64,000 nt of DNA from Rhabdornis inornatus (GCA_013397075.1 VWZS01009631.1:6627-70626); one strand, 5' to 3'; numbered from the stretch's first letter, positions 49,360 through 61,969 are shown. A program made the numbers and translations. Notes: generated from the letters alone by a model not told the origin.

Positions 49360-52300
49360 ATGGTATTTTTTGTAAGATATCTGGAATGTAAATTCTTCTG
49401 TCCTATTATCCTGTGATAATGTGCAGTGGCAGCCTGTGCCCCTTGCTGAACTGTTGGCACACCTAACGTGACCACAACTGTTGCTAAATAAGAAAGTCAG
49501 TGTTTCTGTGTTATGTGTATGTAGAAATGTGGAATAACCTGTAGCATTTAGATAATGAGTTTGGGGTGGAGATGGAGAAATGCTACTTACAGTTTATTTT
49601 ACACATGAAAGTATTTCACACATAGCAGAAATCGTTAGTGTAAACAAGTATCAATTAAGAGAACAAGTATGAGCATTGTTCAAGAATGAGGTAAAAGCTG
49701 TGATGTGAAAGACTCTCTTAGGCAAAGACAGATGACTGACAGTGAAAAGATTTAAAGTATTTTGATTGCCATGCAATGAAATCTGAACCTGTGGAAACTA
49801 ATAAAAATTGACTGAACTTAATTAGAGACCTATAGGTAGCAAAAAACCTTGTTTAAAAACCAAGCACTTGAACTGTCATATCTCTGTAGTTACCCAGCCA
49901 GACAGAAAAACATCAGACTGCATCCAAAGTCAGAATTTTCCTCAGTATATTGCAAAAATAAATAAACTAAAATACAAGGTAACAATAAGTGTGGGTTCAC
50001 TGTATCATTGACATAAATCATAATGGCAGGGGAATGTAAAGGAGACCATATTTATTTTCATATTTTTATAAAATCATTTTAATACACCAGATAGTCCAGA
50101 CTGATCTTGCTGCTCTTTATTAAATTACATTTGCCTATGCATCTCTGTTCTTCATCTTTTTATCCAGCTTGGTGGGGACTCACTGCCAAAAGGCCAAGGC
50201 CAGAGTGTCAGCATTGCCCAACATAAAAAAGAGAAACTGCACCCTAAAGTAGGGAAATGAAGTTCATGCTCACTGGCTCTGGCTTGCCTTGGTGCACAGA
50301 GCTTTAAGAATTACAGTGATTCTTGGAGTTTCCTGTAGAAATGCACCTTGTTCCACATCATCTCCAGCAAAGCTCTGTGTTGGACATAGATATTCTCTAT
50401 TGATCTGCTGGGCCTACTTTGGGCAGAAACATGTACTTTTTTTTGTGTCTGTGTATTTTGGATGAGCTCAGAGTGGAGCAGTAGAACAAATGAAGTGTTT
50501 TGCTTCAGCCAGCTACTGAACAGTGCCAGCTATTGTAATGTGCAAAAACAAGTTGGTAAGACTATTCTTTGGTGGGTAATGCAGTTTTTACCAATATTTT
50601 AATATACTGAAGTTCCAATGAATCAAATTATGTATATAGTACAGCTGGCAACATACTAGTGTATTCTATATTAGTAATGCACAGCGACAAGCAATTACAT
50701 TTCATTTTTCTTTATTGACTACTTGAGGCTTTAAAATATTCATTCAGCAAGTTAATGTCTCCCTTTTGTTATTTTTAAAGGTATGAGTACTTAGCAGGCT
50801 CATACACTAATGATTTTTAGGCTGTAATAGAAAGTATATAGGATATGAACAGTGATGTGAAATAGATTAATTAAAATCAATGTTATTTCAATGAATACTA
50901 ATTGAATTATTAATGCTTGGATCAGGGTTTTCCCCCATTTTGTGATTATTCAGCTTGTTGGCTGATGTATGCATTTCTGTTGATGAAAGCCATTTCTCCG
51001 TCTTCCTTGGTTGTTTTGTGGTTTTTTTTGTTTTGTTTTTTTTTCTTCTCTCCTATCCCTCATTAAAGGAATACATTATCAATACCAAGTAGGAGATAGA
51101 GACTCATAGCCAATTTAATTTTTACAGTGCTGTCTCTGTTGTCTTTTCCAGTTGTGAGTACAATAACACACAGTGTGTTGCAGAAGTAGCCTAAAAGCTC
51201 TTCAAATGTACTGTGATAAAAAGTGGGGTCAGCTGGTGTTGGGAGGGCTGTAGCTGTAGTTGGGGGTCAGAAGCTGCCAAGCCCAGGTGCCCAGCTGTGC
51301 CTCTGCAAGCCCACTGCTGCTGGGCTTCCTGTGCCACTGGCCTCATGCCCTTGGGTGGAGGGAGTAGGAAGAGCTGGAGAGAACCTGCTGCCTTGCTCTC
51401 AGCTGAGGAAAGCTGCTGTCTCCTCCTCTTTGCTCTGACTGCTATTAATAGCCCTTCCCCCAGGCTACTAGATCGTATGATTTCAGTTGAAATAGATTAA
51501 AAGTTCCTTTGTTTTGGTGCCAACAATAACGTGATAATTTTTTTGCCAGTTCTCCAGGGTTTTTGTTTTTGTAACTTGAAGGCATAAACTCAGGGTCCAA
51601 GGGAAAGATTGTTATTACACTGAATTTAGAGAGTGGGTTCCCCCATCTCTTCATTTTAACAATTATATTATTAGAAAATAGTCTATTAAAAATATGTAAT
51701 TAATCTCTCATTATTTCCTGCAAATAGAACTGGTTTTTGTGCATGTGTGTTTGCACAGAGACAGCATCTCTTGGGTTTTTTGGTATGTTTTCAGAAAGTT
51801 CAGTATTTTAACAACCAAAAAGCTTTTTTTGCAACAATAGCACAGGTAAAATAAAACATCCTTTTCCCCCCATAATTACTCCTGAAAGTGCAAAACTGTT
51901 TGGAAGGATTCACAGAATTGAGGATTGTCAACAGGGCCTTGGCAAATAAGCAGTAATATTTTGGACTGGTATGGAAGAGCTATAATCATAATATTGAGAC
52001 CTTTGGCTAAAACGTCTATGGCGTGAGCTTCCAGTACAGAGCTGTTGCAATACCTGTAGAACATAAACAAGGACAGCATGTTGGTATAAGTCTTCAGAGA
52101 AGCTAATACTTTTGAATAACATTTTAAAATATATTATTTGCTGGATTGTATATAATATCCTGGATTCTCAGATACATCCGAGCTTTAATACTACTCTTTT
52201 CTAGCTAGCTAGGATTGGGCCTTCAGTTGAAGGCATTGTAGGTCTTAATAGTGCTGTGTAACGTTCTTGTCTTCAGCAGTATCTGTTGTTCTGTCAGCTA

Positions 52301-52500
52301 TGTGCAGTAGGGCTTTTTCCTTCCACTGTGAATCAGCAGTATATATTACTTCAATCATTTATTATGTCTGCTGCTTATAGACACTGCATTAGCCTGTACT
52401 GAGATTTGCATTTCTGTAATGCTTTCTGTTGCACTCTGAAACATTACAGATTTGCTATAAACCACAACTTAAATTGGAAAATATTTTGGGCATTTACCAA
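49360..52500. other. AT-rich non-coding DNA
   Basis: No gene was recognised. A T/G-rich tract lies at 51022-51045. A GC-richer patch at 51213-51450 carries 95- and 71-codon open frames with Cys/Trp/Gly-rich, unrecognised peptides. Confidence 0.5.
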
Positions 52501-52683
52501 GAGTTTCACATCTTTCCTGTACTGTAGGCCCCAAAACTGGACTCAGTACTCCAGATGGGATCTCTCAATAGTGGAGTAGAGTGGCAGAATCACCTCCGTC
52601 AACTTGCTTGGATATTGCCCTGGATGCAGCCCAGGATGTGGTTTGCTTTTTGGGCTGCCAGAGTACACTGACAGATCATGTTG

Positions 52684-52746
52684 AGGTTAGGCTCAATAAT
52701 CGTGGAGGTCTTTTCCAACCTAAATGGTTCTATGACTCTGTGATTC
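52684..52746 (+). mobile_element. Tiny CR1 3'-tail nested in the minus-strand CR1
   Basis: The plus-strand sequence AGGTTAGGCTCAATAATCG then TGGAGGTCTTTTCCAACC and TGGTTCTATGACTCTGTGA is the classic 3' terminus of a CR1 in plus orientation. It sits between VLVDEN and LNMICQCTLAAQKANHILG of the host minus-strand CR1, where the consensus runs VLVDEKLNMSRQC without a gap. It is therefore a severely 5'-truncated secondary insertion of about 60 bp. Confidence 0.85.
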
Positions 52747-52990
52747 TCATCAACCAGCACTCTTAAGTCTTTCTCCTCAGGGCTGTTCTCAATCACTTCT
52801 CTACCCAGTCTGTATTTGTGCTTGGGATTGCCCCAATCCACATGCAGGACCTTGCAGCCACAAGTTGCTGAATTTCATTCACACAGTCCCACCTCTCAAA
52901 CCTGTTAAAGTCCCTCTGCATGGCATCCTTTCTCTCCTGCATGTCAAGCACACCCTACAGCTTGGTGTCATCAGCAAACCTGCTGAGGGT

Positions 52991-53387
52991 TTGCTGTGCT
53001 GTGCCCTTCTGCTAGATTGCCATGGCTTCTACAGCAAAATGAGAATTGTGCTATGTTTCAGCTACTGTGTGTCAGTTTGGCATGTTAATGTAGGCGATCA
53101 GGTAAAGGCGTATTTTGTGGTGCTGATCTCAGCAGGCAATTGCAGCAGCTGAGTTAAGGGGGATTTGGTCCTTAGAGGAGGAGAGGTGATTCTGGAAAAG
53201 TGAAGGTGAAAGACATTTAAGTGAGGTCTTAAAGCATAGTAGAAGAGTGACCACATCACATCAGGCAAAGTGTCCATCCAGGCAGTTACCCAGTGTCTGA
53301 CAGTGCTGAGTAATAATTATCTGGTGAAGCTACTGTATTCTGATGCTACTGGTTCCAGCTTGTGTTTCAAGGACTCCCCAAACTCGA
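52991..53387. mobile_element. Unassigned ~400-bp insert within the CR1
   Basis: CR1 homology stops right after the GCTGAGGGT that encodes the start of the TLSRFADD segment. It resumes at about 53388 with CATTTCCCATTGTACAT..GAAAAAGATG, the next part of the CR1 reading (INDM-like). The intervening sequence is not CR1 and not a repeat I know. It could be another transposon or filler DNA. No convincing target-site duplication or terminal inverted repeat was found by eye. Confidence 0.55.
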
Positions 53388-53559
53388 GGCATTTCCCATT
53401 GTACATATTGCTGAAAAAGATGTGAAACCCTGATGGTCCCAGTACCGGCGCCTGAGGAATACCATCTGTCACTGGTCTCCACTTGGAGACTGAGCTGTTG
53501 ACCACAACTCTTTGAGGGCAACTATCCAGCTAAGTCCACATCCACTGAGTGTTTCATTG

Positions 53560-53916
53560 TCAAATTCTTGCCTTTTTCAGTTTAGAGACAAGGATGTCAC
53601 GTGGAACAGTGTCATATGCTTCGCACAAGCCCAGGTAGATGAAGGCAGTTGCTCTTCCCTTATTCATCAATGCTCTAACCCTGTTGTAGAGAACCATCAG
53701 ATTTGTCAGACATGATTTTCCTTTAGTGAAGCCATACTTGCTGTGACCAGTCACCTCTTTATTTTCCATATGCCTTAGCCTTGTGTCCATGAGGATCTGC
53801 TCCAAGATCTTGCCAGGAACAGAGGGGAACTGACTGGCCTGTAGCATCCTGAGTCTATTTCCCTTGTAAAAATGGGGATTATTTTCCCTTTTTCCAGATA
53901 GTAGGGATTTCACCAA
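53560..53916 (-). pseudogene. CR1 ORF2 reverse transcriptase fragment
   Basis: This 118-codon open remnant of the CR1 reverse transcriptase has the typical order: SVPGKILEQIL, then RHMENKEV, FTKGKSCLTNL, NKGRATAFIYL and CEAYDTVPRDILVSKL. CR1 consensus motif A reads LDFCKAFDTVP with a catalytic aspartate near its start; here that aspartate is replaced by glycine (IYLGLCEAYDTVP), so the enzyme would be inactive even if made. Downstream RT parts survive in other frames. WRPVTDGIPQAPVLGPSGF (motif B region) lies near 53480-53420, and an intact FADD metal-binding motif lies at 52967-52978, just left of the foreign insert. Confidence 0.9.
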
Positions 53917-55486
53917 AATTTAATGGTTCGTAAAATATGAGTAGTGGCTTAGCCACTTAATCTGCCACTTTCCTCGGGACCTGTAAATGTTTCTCATCAG
54001 GTCCCATGAGCTTGGCCAGCTACAGGTGCTTTAGATGTTCTTGAACCTGATCTTCTCCTACAATGGGTAGTTCTTCATTCTCCCAGTCCCTGCCTTTGCC
54101 TTCTGCCTCTCGGGCAGTGGGGATGGAGCATTTGCTGGGGAAAACTGAGGCAAAAATGTCATTGAGAACCTCAGCCTCCTCCATGTCCTAGCTAATCAGG
54201 TTTCCTATTTCCTTCCAGAGAGGGCCCACATTTTCCCTCATCTTTCTTTTATTACTGACTTCCCTATGGAACGTTTATTTGTTGCCGTTCACATCCCCGG
54301 TCACACTTAATTCTGTCAGGGCTTTAGCTTTCCCAACTTGATCCTTGGTTGATTGAACAATTTCTCTGTATTCCTCCCAGGCCCCCTGTCCTTGCTTCTA
54401 TCCTCTGTAGTCTCACTTTCTCACTTTGTCTGGGAGCACCTTTCATCCATACCGTCCTCCTGACATATTTTGCCTGACATCTTTGTTGGGATGTGTTTCT
54501 CCTGATTTTGGAAGAGGTGATCTTTGAATATTTATGAGCTTCTTTCAGTCCCTTTTCCCTCTAGAGTTTTATCCTGTGGTACTCTCAATGAAGATCCCTG
54601 AAGAGGCTGAAGTCTGCTTTCCTCAAGCTTGCTGTGTGCTGTCCTTGCTTCCCTAAGGATCTTGAACTCCACCATTTCATAGGTGCTGCAGTCAAGGCTG
54701 CTCTTGAGCTTTGCATTCCCCACCAGCCCAAACTTGTTGAGAACCAGGTCCATTGTAGCACCTCTCCTCATTGGCTTCTCTATCTCTTGGGGAAGGAAGT
54801 TATCATCGATGCATTCCAGGAACTTCCTGGGTTGCTTATGCCCTTCTGTGTTGTGTCTCTAGCAGGTATGAGGTTGATGTTCCCCCTGAGGACCAGGGCT
54901 TAGGAACATGGGGCTTCTGTCTGTCTGCAGAGAGCCTCATCTGCTTGGTGTTCCTTGTTGGACAACCTGTAGCAGACCCCCTCTATAACGTCATTTGTTC
55001 TTGTTCTCTCTTTAATCCTGACTCATAAGCTGTCAGTCAGCTTCTCATCCGTTCCCAGGTGGACCTCCACATGTTCCAGCTGGTCACTGACATAGAGAGT
55101 GACACCGCCTCCTCATCGTCTTCCTTGGCTGGCCTTCCTAAAGAGCCTATATTCTTCCATTCCAACACTCCAGTCCTAGAAGCTATCCTTCCATGCCTCT
55201 GTGCTAACAATAGGATCCTAGCCCTGTAGCCTTGTGCACGTCTCTACCCCCTCTTGTTTATTCTCCATTCTACGTGAATTTGCATAGGGAGATTTAAACT
55301 GGATCCCCAGTGGAGCTGACTTACTGGCTGGAGTGCCTGGAATTCCTTTATGCTGTTCTTGTGCTCTCCTGCTGACCTGAGATCCCTCTCCAGGCTCTGA
55401 TAATCTGATGCTGCCATTGACATCAAAATGATAGGATTGGGATGGATTTAAGTCCTTCCTTTATTCCTGTATTTCTCTTTTTCCCT

Positions 55487-55497
55487 CCCCCCCCCCC
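55487..55497 (+). repeat. C11 homopolymer
   Basis: Eleven consecutive C residues directly beyond the 5' end of the large CR1. Confidence 0.9.
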
Positions 55498-57440
55498 ACC
55501 TTGGTTTCTGCCTCTGCTGATTTCCTTATCTCTGTCACTTGGTCTGAATGAGATTTCTGATATGTCTTGTAACAAGATTTTAGTGATATCTTGCCATTCG
55601 CCTAAGTAGTTACTTCACATCAAAGATAATATTCTTATTTTGTTTGAGTAGCACTGAGTACAGTTTGGTGCACTTATCTTACAACTTGCTGCTGCTGTAG
55701 TGGAATGGGACTAATCAGATGTCCAGAGGAAAGAATGAGACAACTCACATATGGGACTTGGCATAATACAAATGTGTCCAGTACAGTCTCCTTTATAAAC
55801 TTCAGTTCCTCGCACCTGTTTCAAATAACTTCTTTGTAGATACTAGCTAAAAACTTTAAATCTAGACTTTGATCCAGCCCTAAGGATCCCAAAGAACTTG
55901 TTGTTTAAATGGGCATCCCACCATATTTGAATGTGACCACTTTACAGATTCTTAGGCAAAGCATGAGTTACTACAAACATTTTACTCTGCTGCTCCTCAG
56001 TTAGATAAGAGAAGTTGTTTAGGCGTATCAGGGATTCAAAATTCCAGTTTAAGTCTGTGTTCTACAACATTTCTCAGATTGTTTTGATAAAAGCAAGAGG
56101 GAAAAGGTTATTTCGGTTTCACTTCTTGACCATCTGCTATAAAACTTTCAGCTCAACCTCAAACCCTTTTTACTCTTCCTTTAAATTCTCTTGCTGAAAG
56201 ATATGTTTTGATGGCTAGGCAATAACTTGTTGTATCCATCTATGGATTCTTCTTCCGAGCTTCATCTTAAGAAGGATTGAATTGAGGAAGAGAGACTAAA
56301 GTGGAATCATCTTGGGGTAAGGGAACTTATATTTTAACTCCTTTGGAGTTACTTCTCTCAGCTTTGAAGATATTGTTCCCATTATAATATGGATGAGATT
56401 CTCATGATTTGAATTTGATGTTTTTAATAGAATTCCCCTGTAGGGAGGAAGAACATATCCTAGATCTTCCTCACTTGAAGTTAAAATTGTCAGAAATCAT
56501 TTTATGTTAAAAGTCTGGTTTTTTTTTCAAGACGTAACTCTGTAATATTATTTTTGCTCATTATACCAAAGGAATATTTTTTTTTCATATGGTCCTTTGC
56601 AGTTGGGATGGTAACTATTTCAGGCAGTAATTGCTGGCCTGCTCAATGTCCTGGGCTTTGCCTCCATAAGGAGGCAAGCCTTTCAAACTTGTTGGCTCAG
56701 TGGAGTGATTCCTGATTTGGGACTGCAGATTGTCCAGAACAGACTCTTGGACTTGGGACTTAGACCATCAGGTACATACTTTTATCATACAAACATAGAA
56801 TGATTGAACAGTATAAAGCAAAATAATTCTCAGTGCCTTCTCTGCAAGTAAAAAGCTTTGAGATCCATCGGCATGCTATTTGATTGCTTCCTTTACCATC
56901 TTTATTGGTCTTCTGTAACTAAAGTAATTTCTGTTTAAAGTGTTTTATTAAATTTTCTCTCTCTGCTGATTATTCCTTTCCCCCTCCTCCGTGTTGAAAG
57001 TACTGGTTTTACTTCTTGGTGTCTGTATTGGGTTGACAAGACATGGTATAACTATGCAAGAGAAGATAGAACTAATTACCTGTATTTTCTCATTTCTAAG
57101 CTTAAGAATTGGCTCCATCAGATTTCAACTTTTCTTTATCTACAAAATTCTTTGTCTTTTAGGCTTGTAAAGTTAAGAAAATACTAGTTTTATTACTAAT
57201 GCAAGGGTAAATAAATGGAAGAACATGTTTTGGAATAATTCCTGATGGGGTGGGGAGGGGAGCAAAGAGAGAGTAGACTTATACATTCTTGCTAGACTTC
57301 TTTCGAGAAATGATTTTTATAAAGTAACTTTTAGTTGTTTCTGTGTCATCAGCTATGGCAGAATGCCTGAGCTTTAATGAAAGATGACATCAGGTGAAAC
57401 TAGAATTTAGCATTGGGTCTAATGAGATATTCTGTGGGAC

Positions 57441-57466
57441 TCTGGTATCTGTATACAGACACCAGA
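57441..57466. repeat. Near-perfect 26-bp palindrome
   Basis: TCTGGTATCTGTA is followed at once by TACAGACACCAGA, a self-complementary structure with one mismatched pair and no spacer. Confidence 0.85.
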
Positions 57467-57831
57467 AAGAGTAGGACTCTGTTGTGAAAGGTTTAGAGAA
57501 TGGCATGTGTACCCATTTGAAAATTAGAAGTAAAGACTAAATTTGTCTTTCAAAGAATGATATTAAAGGGGTACCTAGTATTATTTTGCAGAGGGGAATG
57601 TGTTGTAAAGCATGATCTTATCATGCTCCAAGAGGCCTATTTGGACTTTTATGGTTTGTTTTTTGCTTTACTTTTTTTCTTGCTGCTATGATGTGGTTAC
57701 TGTGTAAAGAGTTGATGAAAGAAGTTAAAGGTTGTTTAGTCATATTGCAGGAATGAATGAATGTACAAATGAATGTGAGTAACAATATAGTTTTAGGGCT
57801 TGGTTACTGATTATAACTGAATGTCATCTGT

Positions 57832-57854
57832 CAGAATATTGAATCAATATTCTG
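57832..57854. repeat. Perfect palindrome (11-bp arms, 1-nt centre)
   Basis: CAGAATATTGA, then A, then TCAATATTCTG, an exact inverted repeat. Confidence 0.9.
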
Positions 57855-58960
57855 GGTCAGAGACTGCAAAGTGATTGACTGCCAGTTTGATTCCAAACCA
57901 AGATGGCCAGCAGACCAAGGAAAAGTGTGTAATGCACAGACAAAAACTAAGAAGTGGATGAGTAAAAGAAAATATGCTCAGAATATGCTTCCTTTGGTGG
58001 CCTAGTTTCTTTTTAGAAATATTCTACATATATGCAGCTGCCAAGTGCAGACCAACTGATTAAGAAAGGATAGGTTTCTGTTTGACTCAGAAGGAAATAC
58101 TCTTTTAAAAAGACAGAAATTGTGTAAGCATTTCCTACATCAGGAATCTGAGCAGATGAAATTATACCTCTGGATGAATCAGCATCAGCAGCTTTTTTCA
58201 AGTCTCACGTCACTGGGACCATTTTGTCTTTGCTTGGAATATGATATATTAAATTTAACATATTTTGATATGTTAGATTTTTGTTCCAGTTTCTCTATTT
58301 CATTCAATAATCATTTACTGTCTATTCCCTGTCTTGTATTTTGTCTGTAAAATTCTTAATAGCTGATTTTCCTTGACAATAACGGGCATTTGTCTTAGTT
58401 TTTACCCATAGTGTCAGTCCAAATGCTTGTAGGAGTTTGCTGATACCATAAACATTTTTGTTCAGTCACCAAAATCCTTATTGGAGGTTTACAGATAATG
58501 CTGTCTCTGCCATCATGCTTTCTTCAGCATCTCAGTTTTAGATAGCTTTAATAAGTTTTCTCTTAGGGACCAGAAGCAAGAGATAAATGTGTTTATCCTC
58601 TTTGAAAGAGTGGTCAGGGAATTTTCTCTGAAATACAGTGAAATCTCATTTCTTTCCCAGACTTAGTGGTTCACAGTATTCAGATATCCAGCAGAAGGCA
58701 AAAATGTTAAGGTGTAGTAATGTAGCACACCTACTTTAATGTGGCTGATAGCAGTTGTATAGTCAGTTATGATCATATCTATTCTATAGTTTTTCTCTTC
58801 TGGTTGTCAGAATTCTATGCTGCTTCCTTGGCAGAGAGACTTCTTCTGATGGACTTTATTACCAGAATATATTTTATTCTTTCATTTGAATTAAGTTGCA
58901 TGATAGCTCTAGTATTTTATCACTGCAAACTATTCCTCTCTAGTGCTTCAGACCCTGCTT

Positions 58961-59523
58961 AATGTGACCAGGAAGCTTAGGGAGGTGACTCTGCCCCTCT
59001 ACTCTGGGGCTCGTGACATCCCACCTAGAGAAGTGTTTTCAGGTCTGGGGCCTCCTCATAAGGTTGGTGCAAGTCCAGGGGAGGGTTGTGAAAACTATCA
59101 GTGGGCTGGAGCACCTCTCCTGAAGACAGGCTGAGAGCTGGAGTTCATCATCCTGCAGAAGACAGGGCTCCAGGGAGACCTTAGAGGACCTTCCAGTACC
59201 TAAAGGGGCCTACAAGAAAGCTGTAGAGGGAATTCTTACATTGGCATGTAGTGACAGGACAAGATGAAATGGCTTTAAAGAGAGCAGGTTTAGCTTAGAT
59301 ATTACGAAAAAATTCTTTACAGTGAAGGTGGTAAGATGCTAGAACAGGTTGACCAGAGAGACCAGATTCTGGAGAATGTGGATGCCGCATTCCTGGAAAT
59401 GTTCAAGTCCAGGCTGGACGGGGCATTGAGCAACCTGGTCTAGTGGAATGCTCATACCAGAGGGATTGGAACTAGATGATCTTGAAGTCCACCTTCCACC
59501 CAAGCCTTTCTATGTTTCTGTGT
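58961..59523 (+). mobile_element. CR1 LINE 3' end, 5'-truncated
   Basis: The order of motifs is that of the CR1 3' terminus on the plus strand. REVTLPLYSG is encoded near 58980, then CTGGAGCACCTCTCCTG, TTCCAGTACCTAAAGGGGCC, TAGTGACAGGACAAGATG, AGCTTAGATATTACG and GGTGGTAAGATGCTAGAACAGG follow. After those come TTCAAGTCCAGGCTGGACGG, GAGCAACCTGGTCTAGTGG and the short 3' tail CTATGTTTCTGTG. Small indels break the frame, so no protein is made. This is the common 5'-truncated form produced by incomplete reverse transcription. It overlaps by about 100 bases of consensus with the end of the minus-strand CR1 at 52.5 kb, so the two are separate insertions. Confidence 0.93.
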
Positions 59524-61965
59524 TGCCAATGACACTATGGATCTGGTAAAAGCATTACAAAATTTTCAGCAAAGGTAGAATCTAGTGGGTCTGGAGATGT
59601 ATCTAGCTGCTTCCTTCAGTCCAGTGAAAATAGGAGCACTGCTTTTTCCAGCAAGCTTTCTTGTACAGACCTCTGTCCTTCTGGAGCAGGGGCCGGAAAA
59701 AGGACGCTAGGTTCATTCACCAGCTCATCACACAGCCCTTGAGGAACAATTACAGCTCAACTTTTTAATCTCCTACTCTCTGGTGATTACCAGTGATCTG
59801 TTTTGATGGTTCTTATTCTGGCACTTTTCCCACTGAAACCCTTTTCCATGTTAAAGTGGAACTAATTAATTCTAGGGCAATACTGAATGGTTACTTTCAG
59901 GTTACCAGTTCAGCCAGTTGATGTCTGGATGCTCGGAGTTCCACTGAGATAAACCAAATGTCCGGACAGTATAGTAAAGTTGCCTTGCTACTGGATATAT
60001 AACCTTTTAAATAAGTGAGGTCATAAGTAGTTATAGTCTTAAACATTTATTGCTCTATGTTGCATGGTTTGTTTTTTCTGTCCTGAAGATGTTGTGTTTG
60101 TCTTTTACTGAAGATCACCTGTATTTCTTCAGCAGTACTTTAGGTAGACAGCATTCTTCTGCACAGGGATCATAATCTGCCATGTGCTAATAGCATATGT
60201 CACTCTACTCTAGAAGTGGCATGGTTGTGGTGACCACCTTTAAAACAGAGTATCTATCATAAGATAGCAGCTGAAAGGCATGAGGGTGACATACGACATT
60301 GTACAACAATAAAGATGATCCTGTGAGATTTATGTACAATCTTTAGTCAGTCTGTCCAAACTCTTTTAGCAGAGACAGTAATATAGATAACACATTTGTA
60401 GCAAAGTAAAAAATAAGCCTGCCCTATTTCTGCAATTATCAAATAATCGAAACTTGTGATTGTCAGATAATCAAAATAATCACTGTATCCTCAACCATAA
60501 ATCTTTACATTATGGTGTTGATTTTGGTTTGTTTTTTTTTTACCCAAGTGGATAAGATTCAATCCTATGTTGAAAATATTTTCCCGTGTTGTATTATTCT
60601 GACAGCCTGGCCTAAAGTTCTAAAAATGAATTGTCTCTCTCTAATTTTTGAAAATCAGCTTTTAAAAATATGATTATGAAAAATTTTATCCTTTAATTAA
60701 TTCCAGAGAAAATGTGCTTGTGGAGGATTTTACCAATATGAATCTTGTCTAAGGAAAATAATTTCAAAAGAACCAGGTTGGCAAGCTGCTGTCTTGATTT
60801 CTAAACCCAAATTCAAGAAATTCCAATTTGTCTTTAGGATAGGCACATTCTTACAGAAAACACACAAGGTTTTACAGTGATTTATATATTTATTTTGCCA
60901 ACTCAGTTGTGTGATGTTTAATATCTTGAAGAATGAACTCCCTACAATTAGACACTTGGTAGCCTTGAGCACCTCTTTGTTGTCTCAGATTTTGTGCTTA
61001 ATTGATTTGCTACTTATTTTTGAGTGTTTTTTATTATTATTTTCATTGTCCTACCATTAATAGATTTTTTCTTATTCTTTTCTTTTTTATTCGAGCATTG
61101 TACACTTGGTGCTCTTAGCATATTTATTTTGTATTAGATACTAGGCTGACAAAAGCCAACCCCAAAGGGGCTCTGCCATTTCCAGTTGTGTCTAAAGTAA
61201 TCTCTATGCAGTTGTGAGCAGGAACTGTCCCCAAAAGCGCTGAGTTGATCCTTGTGACTGAGAAACTGTGTTACAGTGGTTTGATGGTTTGTCATAACTG
61301 AGCAGCAAAAGGACAGAAGGTCTTGAAGAAGATGAAGTATATGATCTTTCAATTCAGTCAGCAGAAATAAGGGTATTCTAGAGAAAATTTAGATAAAGTG
61401 GGAGAGATTCACTCATTCCTAATCTCCACTAGATTGACAGCAGTATTTCTAGGTTATGTATCATTTGAGTCAAGGCGGGGTCTGTTTTTGCCCTCAGTAG
61501 TGAGGGAACAATTTACCCTAAGGTACCTAGTTCCTTCTCTAAAAGAGCTAAAACCTGTGTTCCAGAAAGAGCTTGGATCATTTGGCAAAGGTGATGATAT
61601 TGTATGTGGCTTTTTTGGCCATTACCCTTCTGGAATTATCCAAAACAATGGATATTTCTATGTTTTATCTCATTTCTCATGTGATAGCCTGTCTTATACA
61701 TTGTCTTGAGGTTGTTTCCTCGCTTCAGTGTGATCCAGCCCATTTTCTTGCTCTCACAACTTGTAAAAATGGCTATAGTCCAACAGAAGCTGAATAGTCT
61801 CCTAAATCTCCTGGCAACACTGCTGGGAGAAGAGATCCAGTCTCTGTATTTCTTGCATCTGGTATCAGACTGCAAGGGAAATAATAGCACAGCATATGAT
61901 CCAATGGGGAACCCAGCACACAGCTAATCTGAGGTACTATGTTGTGTTTCTGGAGCGATCAAGTA
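59524..61965. other. AT-rich single-copy DNA
   Basis: No gene was identified. Between about 61130 and 61930 open frames of 72-103 codons overlap on both strands, somewhat more densely than elsewhere in this block. Their peptides are not recognisable and no retroviral or transposon motif was seen. Confidence 0.45.
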
Positions 61966-61969
61966 TTCT

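Larger units (their letters stand above)
52505..55460 (-). mobile_element. Degenerate CR1 LINE, ORF2 region, 3' end missing
   Basis: This is a chicken-repeat-1 (CR1) non-LTR retrotransposon read right to left. From 55460 it covers the 5' part of ORF2 (SLERDLRSAGEH- and EFQALQPVSQL-like peptides near 55420-55310), then the endonuclease and linker region around 55200-54000. The reverse transcriptase follows at 53916-52505 and ends near the LEYCVQFWG-like segment. Stops and frameshifts are frequent, so it is dead. It is interrupted by about 400 bp of non-CR1 sequence (52991-53387) and by a tiny opposite-strand CR1 tail (52684-52746). The element stops at about 52505 without the usual CR1 3' terminal region, which is unusual because CR1 copies normally lose the 5' end. 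A C11 run lies just beyond its right end. Confidence 0.93.
55461..58955. other. AT-rich single-copy DNA
   Basis: No gene was recognised. It contains the C11 run at 55487-55497 and two small palindromes at 57441-57466 and 57832-57854. Open frames stay below 80 codons and are unfamiliar. Confidence 0.5.

Noticed and set aside
52505..59523. Idea that the minus CR1 (52.5-55.5 kb) and plus CR1 (58.96-59.5 kb) are two halves of one element split by an inversion
   Set aside because: They overlap by roughly 100 bases of CR1 consensus and differ in state of preservation, so two independent insertions are simpler.
61130..61930. Dense overlapping open frames as a possible retroviral remnant
   Set aside because: No protease, polymerase, envelope, LTR or primer-binding-site signature could be seen.
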